A stretch of 58,719 bases of DNA from JBDUCV01 sp040003255 (GTDB lineage: Bacteria > Actinomycetota > Actinomycetes > Mycobacteriales > Jatrophihabitantaceae): positions 1 to 58,719 of the forward strand of contig JBDUCV010000004.1 in NCBI GenBank assembly GCA_040003255.1. Direction: 5' to 3'. The notes under the pieces are model-generated. The model made no database searches. It was not told where the DNA came from and saw nothing but the letters and a program-made list of their open reading frames with translations. Of this stretch, positions 53,183 through 58,719 are shown one piece after another. Every line of letters begins with the position of its first letter. Within the stretch, counting starts at the first letter, position 1. Made by a program: the position numbers and the translations under genes.

Positions 53183-53330
53183 GAACCGCCTACCGAGTTA
53201 GCTGACGGGTTCGGGCCGGAAGAAGCCCTACGACGAGTGGCGCGAGGTGGTGCTATCGCACTAAGCGTCGATTCACCCCGAGGAACCGTTGGGTCCCCGG
53301 TTCGCCCGAGTCAGACTGCTGCAACTAGTC
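53183..53330 (-). ncRNA. Cyclic di-AMP riboswitch (ydaO/yuaA type) upstream of the NlpC/P60 gene
   Basis: Reading the minus strand, the conserved strings of this riboswitch appear in order and spacing: ACTCGGGCGAACC, CGGGGACCCA, CGGGGTGAATC (a near-invariant block), GTAGGGCTTC, then GAACCCGTCAGCTAACTCGG with the almost invariant GTCAGCTAAC, and TAGGCGG. The element ends about 30 bases before the GTG of the NlpC/P60 gene. In actinobacteria this class is known upstream of cell-wall hydrolase genes (rpf and NlpC/P60 types) and acts as an off switch when c-di-AMP is high. Boundaries are approximate; no base pairing was computed. Confidence 0.88.
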
Positions 53331-53471
53331 AGCCCCGTGCGGCGATTCGGCGGTGACCTGCCCGGCGGCTCCCTGGGAGCGAAAGCCAGTCGACCGGTCG
53401 GGTCTGCGGCAGGTTACTAGGAGTGATAACCAGGGGCAAGCCGCTGCGGCCGAATCTCTCAAGATTCCGAC
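53331..53471. other. Intergenic remainder between the riboswitch and the methyltransferase
   Basis: About 140 bases upstream of the riboswitch on the minus strand, where the NlpC/P60 promoter should lie. No protein is visible. I could not fix a -10 box for the minus strand. Confidence 0.3.
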
Positions 53472-53477
53472 TAACGT
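53472..53477 (+). promoter_or_regulatory. -10 box for the methyltransferase (leaderless)
   Basis: TAACGT seven bases before the GTG at 53485, favouring that start over the GTG three bases earlier. Confidence 0.45.
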
Positions 53478-53484
53478 TTCAGTG

Positions 53485-54099
53485 GTGGGGACGAGCGCAG
53501 CGAAGCACTGGGACACCGTCTACGGAACCAAAGCGGCCACTGAGGTGAGCTGGTTCCAGGCTAATCCCAGCACGTCGCTGCGGCTGTTGACCTCGTCGGT
53601 GTCATCCGCAGGCGCGGCCCTCGATGTGGGAGCCGGTGCATCCAGCCTTGCCGACGCCCTGCTCGACGCCGGTTGGTCCGACATAACGGTCCTCGATGTG
53701 TCCGCTCAGGCGCTACGGGCGGCCCGCGACCGGCTCGGCGAGCGCGGCGACATGGTGTCCTTCGTCGTCGTGGACCTGCTGTCATGGCAACCGGAGCGCC
53801 CATACGACGGGTGGCACGACCGTGCCCTTTTCCATTTTCTGGTACGACAAGTCGACCGGGAGCAATACCTCGCCACCGCATTGGGTGCCATTTCGCCAGG
53901 CGGTGTCATGGTGTTGGGGACCTTCGCGCCCGACGGCCCCACCGAATGCTCCGGGCTCCGCACGGCGCGTTATGACGCCGACGCGCTAGCCGCCGCCTTC
54001 GCACCCGCGTTCAAGCTGCTGCACAACGAGCGCGAGGAACATGTCACACCAGGGGGCGCCATTCAGCCGTTCACCTGGGTGGTGCTGCAGCGGGTCTAG
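53485..54099 (+). CDS. SAM-dependent class I methyltransferase
   Basis: A 204-residue methyltransferase. The N-terminal KHWDTVYGTKAATEVSWFQ is typical of the small thiopurine/tellurite-resistance-like group; the SAM-binding motif is ALDVGAGASSLADALL, with an acidic residue at ITVLDVS, and the motif IV strand is LFHFLV. The C-terminus (TPGGAIQPFTWVVLQRV) is the last strand pair. The substrate is unknown; TPMT-like members methylate thiols or metalloid oxyanions. Probably leaderless (-10 box seven bases before). A stand-alone gene between the riboswitch region and the CDF transporter. Confidence 0.88.
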   Translation: MGTSAAKHWDTVYGTKAATEVSWFQANPSTSLRLLTSSVSSAGAALDVGAGASSLADALLDAGWSDITVLDVSAQALRAARDRLGERGDMVSFVVVDLLSWQPERPYDGWHDRALFHFLVRQVDREQYLATALGAISPGGVMVLGTFAPDGPTECSGLRTARYDADALAAAFAPAFKLLHNEREEHVTPGGAIQPFTWVVLQRV

Positions 54100-54198
54100 G
54101 GCGTCAACCGATTCCGTTGCGGCGCAGGTCCGATCCGAGCTGTTGTCGGCGCCGCCGCCACTATCATCATCGGGTGACGACGATCAATAGGGCCCTGG

Positions 54199-55161
54199 AT
54201 GAATGGCGAGCCGGTCAAGGCTGACGCGGGGGTCCCTGGCCCGGCGGCGGGTCACGGGCACCAGCACGGCGCCGGAGTCACGGCGCGGCACCGGCGGCCA
54301 CTGACCATCGTGCTCGGCATTTCGGCCTCGCTCCTTGTCGTCGAGGTCATTGGCGCCGTGATCTCGGGCTCGTTGGCCTTGCTGGCGGACGCGGCGCACA
54401 TGCTCACCGATGTCGGCGGGCTCAGTCTTGCTTTGATCGCCGCGGTGTTGGCGCAACGACCGGCGACCCTCCAACGAACTTGGGGGTATCGCCGGGCCGA
54501 GGTGCTCGCGGCCGCCGGGCAGGCTGCTGTGCTGCTCGCGGTCGGAGTTTTCGTGCTGATCGAGGCGATCCGCCGGTTGTTCGAGCCGCCACAGGTGGCG
54601 TCCGGCGCGATGATCGCGTTCGGCCTCATCGGCCTATTCGGCAACGCGTTGTCGATCCTGCTGCTGAGCCGCATCCAAGCAGACAACCTCAACACTCGCG
54701 CCGCGTTCCTCGAGGTCGTCAACGACGCTCTCGGCTCCGTCGTCGTACTGGTCGCCGCGGTCATCATCGCGACGACCGGATGGGCGCGGGCGGACGCGGT
54801 TGCGTCGCTGCTGATTGGGGGGTTGATCCTGCCTCGTATGGTAATGCTGCTGCGTGACACCATCGACGTCCTGCTCGAAGGCACCCCGAAGGGCGTCGAC
54901 CTGGCTGAGGTCCGCGCGCACATCCTCGGTGTCGACCGAGTCCACGACCTGCACGATCTGCATGCCTCCACGGTCGCTACCGACCTGCCAATCCTCACCG
55001 CCCACGTCGTCGTCGATAGCTCCTGTTTCCTCGATGGGCACCTGCCGCAGCTGCTGGATGAGCTCCAGCGCTGCCTGGCCGGGCATTTTGATGTGGCGCA
55101 CTCCACGTTCCAGTTCGAACCCGTCGGGCACACCGACCACGAACATCCCGCTCACGCCTGA
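54199..55161 (+). CDS. Cation diffusion facilitator (CzcD-like metal exporter)
   Basis: A 320-residue proton-coupled exporter of divalent metals such as zinc. A His-rich N-terminus (GHGHQHG) precedes six membrane helices (about 34-215). The membrane metal site has HxxxD in helix 2 (AHMLTD), but helix 5 reads FLEVVNDALGS, with Glu where many zinc CDFs have His. The C-terminal domain (about 220-320) is the ferredoxin-like dimer domain, ending in a His-rich tail (HTDHEHPAHA). ATG start; no clear ribosome-binding site. A metal regulator is not seen beside it. Confidence 0.92.
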   Translation: MNGEPVKADAGVPGPAAGHGHQHGAGVTARHRRPLTIVLGISASLLVVEVIGAVISGSLALLADAAHMLTDVGGLSLALIAAVLAQRPATLQRTWGYRRAEVLAAAGQAAVLLAVGVFVLIEAIRRLFEPPQVASGAMIAFGLIGLFGNALSILLLSRIQADNLNTRAAFLEVVNDALGSVVVLVAAVIIATTGWARADAVASLLIGGLILPRMVMLLRDTIDVLLEGTPKGVDLAEVRAHILGVDRVHDLHDLHASTVATDLPILTAHVVVDSSCFLDGHLPQLLDELQRCLAGHFDVAHSTFQFEPVGHTDHEHPAHA

Positions 55162-55207
55162 AAAGCACCGCAGCGGACTCGCCAACAGCCGACTGGCAGC
55201 GGAGCGG

Positions 55208-56698
55208 TCAGCCTTGGGTCACGCTCACCTGCAGCGGAGGTCCGTCGATCGCGCAATGCGAGCGACGAGCCGACAGCGACCGTCCCTGCACGCCGTCATT
55301 ACTGATCGTGAACCACGCGAGCGTCCCGCCTACTACGAGCAGCAAACCGCTACCGAGGATGGCGACGCGGAAGCCGGCAGAGAACGAGCCGGCGTTCTGG
55401 TAGTCGTGTCCGGAGATGCCGGCGACGACGGGCAGACCCGCGACCGCGAGCAGGCCGGCTGCGCGCGCGACCGCATTGTTGATCCCGGACGCGATGCCCG
55501 CATATCGGGTCGACGCGGCGGCGAGGACCGTGGCGGTCAGCGGCGCTACCGTCGCTGCCAGCCCCAATCCGAAGCACAGCACGCCGGGCAGGACGTCGAG
55601 AACGTAGGACGCGTGCGGCCCGATCCGCAGAAGCAGCGCCAGCCCTCCCGCACACAGCAGAGGTCCCGCGGTCATGAACAACCGCGGACCGTACCGCTGG
55701 GCGAGCGCGCCGGATTGGGCCGAGAGCAACAGCATCACGCCGGTTATCGGCAGCAGCCCCAGCCCTGAGGCCAGTGGGGTGAAGCCTCCGACGACCTGCA
55801 GGTCAAGCACCAGCAGGAGGAACACTCCGCCGAGCGCGGCGTAGACGGCGAAGGTGACCAGGTTCGCCGCCGTGAACTGCCGGGACGCGAAGATGTCGAC
55901 GGGCAGCATCGGGTGGCTGGACGTGCGCTCGACCAGCGCGAACGCGGCCAGCCCGGCGAGGCCGATCAGCCCCGCACCCACCACGCTGCCGGTTAAGCCG
56001 CCGCCGCCGAAGGTGATCAGTGCGTAAGTGATTCCTGCCAGGCCGACGGCGCCGAGCGCGGCGCCGAGGAAGTCCAGGCGCGGGTCCATTTCGCGGTCGA
56101 ACGATTCGGGGACGTGCCTCAGCGTCACGACGACCACCAGCGCCGCCACCGGCAAGTTGATCAAGAAGATCAGCCGCCACGACGCCTCGACAAGAATTCC
56201 ACCGAACAACGGACCGATGGCGCCCGCGACTCCCCCGAGTCCCGACCACGCACCAATCGCCCGCGCGCGGTCACCCGGCCGAAAGGACGCTTGGATGAGC
56301 GCGAGGCTGCCCGGGGTCAGCAGCGCTGCACCGACGCCTTGCAATATCCGAGCGCCGACCAGAAGCGCAGTGTTTGGAGCCAAGCCGCACAGCAGGCTGG
56401 CCGAGGCGAACCAGACCGTTCCGGTGATGAACACCCGGCGCCGGCCGAACCGGTCGCCGAGTGAGCCGCCGAGCAGGATCAGCGCCGCCAAGGCGAGCGT
56501 GTAGCCGTTGATCACCCACTGAAGACCCGCGAAGCTCGCGTTCAGATCTTCGCCGAGCCGCGGGAGCGCGACGTTGACGACCGTCACGTCCAGCAACGTC
56601 AGACCGCTGCCCAAAACCGCGGCCGCGAGCACCCACCTGCCACGGGGGTCTGTGAGCGAGAGCAGCTCGCTCCTCTGCGCCGGGCCGGGATGAGTCAA
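55208..56698 (-). CDS. MFS drug exporter, DHA2 (EmrB/QacA) type
   Basis: A 496-residue transporter with about 14 membrane helices. Motif A is GGSLGDRFGRRRVFI, motif D1 LDVTVVNVALPRL, and motif C in helix 5 is GAIGPLFGGIL-like, all typical of proton-driven multidrug exporters. The start is the TTG at 56698, six bases after GGAGGA; codons upstream in the frame are antisense to the PhoD gene and Arg-rich. No TetR or PadR gene adjoins; the PadR gene at 51 kb is separated by four genes. It ends 47 bases from the convergent CDF gene. Confidence 0.92.
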   Translation of the reverse strand: MTHPGPAQRSELLSLTDPRGRWVLAAAVLGSGLTLLDVTVVNVALPRLGEDLNASFAGLQWVINGYTLALAALILLGGSLGDRFGRRRVFITGTVWFASASLLCGLAPNTALLVGARILQGVGAALLTPGSLALIQASFRPGDRARAIGAWSGLGGVAGAIGPLFGGILVEASWRLIFLINLPVAALVVVVTLRHVPESFDREMDPRLDFLGAALGAVGLAGITYALITFGGGGLTGSVVGAGLIGLAGLAAFALVERTSSHPMLPVDIFASRQFTAANLVTFAVYAALGGVFLLLVLDLQVVGGFTPLASGLGLLPITGVMLLLSAQSGALAQRYGPRLFMTAGPLLCAGGLALLLRIGPHASYVLDVLPGVLCFGLGLAATVAPLTATVLAAASTRYAGIASGINNAVARAAGLLAVAGLPVVAGISGHDYQNAGSFSAGFRVAILGSGLLLVVGGTLAWFTISNDGVQGRSLSARRSHCAIDGPPLQVSVTQG

Positions 56699-56793
56699 CC
56701 GGGGTCCTCCGATCAGATAGCGATCCTCGATAGCAGAACGGATTCTGAATACCTGCAGCTTGGCACGCGCGACCGTGCTGATAGACAGTCGCG

Positions 56794-58434
56794 GTGATCC
56801 GTCTCCTCCTGGGCCCGCTCCTGCGCCACGTCGGGGTCGATGACGCGACCATCTGGGTGGAGACCGACCGTCCATGCGTCGTCGAGGTGCTCGGCCGGTC
56901 CGAACCGACCTGGACGGTCGCCGGGCACCACTACGCGCTCGTCCGAGTCGATGGGCTGCAGCCGGCCACCACAACGACCTATGACGTACGCCTGGACGGC
57001 GAGGTGGTCTGGCCGCCGGCGGATTCGGAGCGTCCGCCTAGCCGGATCCGCACCCTGCACCGAGAGCGACCGGTACGGATCGCCTTCGGCTCGTGCCGAT
57101 ATGCATGCGCAGACGCCGTGAGCGTGGACGGCCCCTTCGACGCCGACGCACTCAATGCCTATTCCCGCGAGGTCGCCGCACTCCCAGACGACGAATGGCC
57201 TGACGCGCTCATCCTGATCGGTGACCAGGTCTACGCCGACGACACCTCGGAGGCGACCAAGGCGCGCATCCGCGGACGCCGCGACATCCACATCGGCGCT
57301 GGCGATCAAGTCGCGGATTTCGAGGAATACACCTGGCTTTATGCCGAATCTTGGACCGATCCCGAAGTGCGTTGGCTGCTCTCGACCGTGCCGAGCGCAA
57401 TGATCTTCGATGACCACGACGTCCGCGACGATTGGAATACTTCGCACGCGTGGCGGACCGACATGCAGGCCACGTCCTGGTGGCAAGAGCGGATCGTCGG
57501 CGCGCTCTCGTCGTACTGGGTCTACCAACACCTCGGCAACTTGTCCCCCACCGAGCTCGACGGCAACGCCCTGTACCAGCAGGTGCGCTCGCACGACGGC
57601 GATGCGGAGCAGCTCGTGCGCGAGTTCGCAGCAGCGGCGGACCGCGAAGCCGACGGCGCGAAGGGTGCCCGCTGGTCCTACCGACGCGACCTCGGTTCGG
57701 TGCGGCTGGTGATGATCGACTCACGCTGCGGGCGCATCCTGGCCGAGGGTGCGCGCGGAATGATCGGCGCCGAGGAGTTGGCCTGGATCGAAGACCAAGT
57801 TGACGGCGACTACGACCACCTGCTCATCGGCACTTCGCTGCCGTGGCTCCTCCCGCGCGCTCTGCACGACCTCGAGTCGTGGAACGAGGTGCTTTGCGCC
57901 GGGGCCCGGGGGCCGCGGGTCGCTCGCTGGTCGGAGTGGTTCCGCCGAGCTGCGGACCTCGAGCACTGGGCATCGTTTCGGGCATCGTTCGACCGGCTCG
58001 CGGACCTGCTGGGACAGGTCGCCCGTGGCGAACGCGCCGGACACCCGGGCGGCGCGCCCGCCACGATCTGCGTGCTGTCTGGCGACGTCCACCACGCCTA
58101 CGTCGCCCGCGTCCGCTACCCCGAGCCGATCCAGTCCCACGTCTACCAACTGACCTGCTCCCCGCTGCACAACTACGTGCCGCGTGCCATGAAGCTTGCG
58201 TTTCGCGTCTCGTGGAGCAGGGCCGCCGAGCGAGTTACCCGTGCTCTACTCGGGCTAGTCGCGAAGGTACCTCCGATGACGATCGCCTGGACCCGTGAGG
58301 CCGGTCCCTATTTCGGCAATGAGCTGGTGACCTTGGTCCTACGCGGCCGTCGTGCCGAGTTGACCGTGCAGAAATCCAGTCCGTCCGATAAGCCGGCCAG
58401 CCTGCACGAGGTCGCCCGGATGACGCTGTCCTGA
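56794..58434 (+). CDS. PhoD-like alkaline phosphatase family protein
   Basis: A 546-residue metallophosphatase of the PhoD-like family. An N-terminal beta domain (1-95) precedes the catalytic part with RIAFGSCRY, ILIGDQVYADD, FDDHDVRDDWN (metal-binding His/Asp), MIDSRCGR, and the C-terminal VLSGDVHHAYVA. No Tat or Sec signal is seen, so it is probably cytoplasmic, unlike classical PhoD; many actinobacterial homologues are the same. The substrate is a phosphomonoester or diester. GTG start; a TAGACA box six bases upstream is a weak leaderless promoter. Confidence 0.9.
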   Translation: MIRLLLGPLLRHVGVDDATIWVETDRPCVVEVLGRSEPTWTVAGHHYALVRVDGLQPATTTTYDVRLDGEVVWPPADSERPPSRIRTLHRERPVRIAFGSCRYACADAVSVDGPFDADALNAYSREVAALPDDEWPDALILIGDQVYADDTSEATKARIRGRRDIHIGAGDQVADFEEYTWLYAESWTDPEVRWLLSTVPSAMIFDDHDVRDDWNTSHAWRTDMQATSWWQERIVGALSSYWVYQHLGNLSPTELDGNALYQQVRSHDGDAEQLVREFAAAADREADGAKGARWSYRRDLGSVRLVMIDSRCGRILAEGARGMIGAEELAWIEDQVDGDYDHLLIGTSLPWLLPRALHDLESWNEVLCAGARGPRVARWSEWFRRAADLEHWASFRASFDRLADLLGQVARGERAGHPGGAPATICVLSGDVHHAYVARVRYPEPIQSHVYQLTCSPLHNYVPRAMKLAFRVSWSRAAERVTRALLGLVAKVPPMTIAWTREAGPYFGNELVTLVLRGRRAELTVQKSSPSDKPASLHEVARMTLS

Positions 58435-58474
58435 CGGCAGCTGCCTCGTCCGGGCTACGCCCGTATGCGCCGTG

Positions 58475-58719
58475 TCAGGGGGTTGCGCAGTCGGTCGATG
58501 ACGGGCTGGACGACGCAGACGCGCTAGACGACGCAGTGGAGGTCGCGGTGTCCGTCGACGTAGGCGTCGGCGTCGGGCTCGCGCTGCTGCTGGTCGTACC
58601 GCTCGACGTCGAGGGTCTGCACGACGTCGTGCTTGGCGATGTCGTCGTCGCCGATGACGATGTTGCCGATGACGATGTTGCCGATGACGATGTTGCCGAT
58701 GACGATGTTGCCGATGACG
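58475..58719 (-). CDS. C-terminus of a Ser/Thr-rich protein (runs off the window)
   Basis: At least 80 residues, in the one frame that is open to a TGA at 58475 with a sensible composition: almost only Ser, Thr, Ala and Pro, ending SSTDCATP. The 5' part in the window is a five-residue repeat (SSATS). This looks like the wall-spanning or O-mannosylated linker tail of a secreted protein or lipoprotein; Ppm1 in the same window supplies the donor for such mannosylation. The start is outside. Another frame would give a VIGNI repeat, but it stops early. Confidence 0.6.
   Translation of the reverse strand, partial: SSATSSSATSSSATSSSATSSSATTTSPSTTSCRPSTSSGTTSSSASPTPTPTSTDTATSTASSSASASSSPSSTDCATP
58651..58719 (-). 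repeat. 15-base tandem repeat at the window edge
   Basis: The 15-base unit CCGATGACGATGTTG is repeated exactly at 58651, 58666, 58681 and 58696, with a partial fifth copy to the end. A multiple of three, so it adds five residues per unit in the coding frame. Confidence 0.9.

Noticed and set aside
58651..58719. CRISPR-like array at the right edge
   Set aside because: Contiguous 15-base units without spacers; a coding minisatellite.

Overview
The window is a high-GC stretch of an actinomycete (Actinomycetota) chromosome. The evidence is a complete Pup-proteasome locus (mpa, dop, pup, prcB, prcA, pafA, pafB, pafC), a mycothiol ligase gene (mshC), rbpA, ppm1, an F420-type luciferase-like oxidoreductase, and many GTG/TTG starts. 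Gene order from mshC to rbpA follows the conserved core seen in mycobacteria and relatives (mshC, PAC2, RecB-like nuclease, trmI, mpa, dop, pup, prcBA, pafA, pafBC, tatC, helY, a DUF4333 protein, 5'-3' exonuclease, ppm1, rbpA). A genus cannot be named from the sequence alone.

Layout. 1-3.8 kb: debris of an ATP-dependent DNA ligase, a DUF5703 protein, a RecD2-like helicase and an aldo/keto reductase. 3.85-7.8 kb: an operon of F420-type oxidoreductase, uppP, and a three-gene actinobacterial cassette (phosphomutase-like, DUF3090, lipid-kinase-like SCO1664 family). 8.4-11.4 kb: mshC, an ICL/PEPM-family lyase and an EamA transporter, coupled by 4-base overlaps. 11.7-20.97 kb: PAC2, metH, HAD phosphatase, a frameshifted DUF389 gene, a RecB-type Fe-S nuclease, an M50 protease and trmI. 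21-31 kb: a dead metallo-beta-lactamase-fold gene, then mpa, a TauE/SafE permease, dop, pup, prcB, prcA, an ECF sigma/anti-sigma pair, and pafA. 31-42.7 kb: an AlkZ-like glycosylase, DUF3866, pafB-pafC, a small membrane protein, tatC (no tatA here), a DAG-kinase-like gene, helY, a repeat-containing DUF4333 protein, a 5'-3' exonuclease and a PfkB sugar kinase. 42.7-49.5 kb: a LacI regulator, an amidohydrolase, lnt, ppm1, rbpA, a small membrane protein and thymidine kinase. 49.5-58.7 kb: a more accessory zone with GDPD, PadR, a lipoprotein hydrolase, a secreted NlpC/P60 protein behind a cyclic di-AMP riboswitch, a methyltransferase, a CDF metal transporter, an MFS exporter, a PhoD-like phosphatase and the tail of a Ser/Thr-rich protein ending in a tandem repeat.

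How it works together. Pup is made as a Gln form; Dop deamidates it (and later depupylates), PafA ligates it to target lysines, Mpa unfolds the conjugates into the PrcA/PrcB 20S core, and PafB/PafC are DNA-damage-responsive WYL regulators. Several genes outside that pathway deal with DNA damage or redox stress (AlkZ-like, RecD2-like, RecB-like, mshC, rbpA). Lnt and Ppm1 act in lipoprotein acylation and polyprenol-phosphate-mannose synthesis. The NlpC/P60 gene ties wall remodelling to c-di-AMP.

Regulation that can be read directly: many genes have a TAnnnT -10 box only 6-8 bases before the start codon, the signature of leaderless mRNAs; this also settled several start codons. rbpA carries an exact GGAAT-N18-GTT (sigma-R type) promoter. 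The best candidates for a second look are the c-di-AMP riboswitch, the three-gene cassette, the sigma/anti-sigma pair inside the Pup locus, the missing tatA, the divergent padR/lipoprotein promoter built on one GGTACC, and several recently broken genes.
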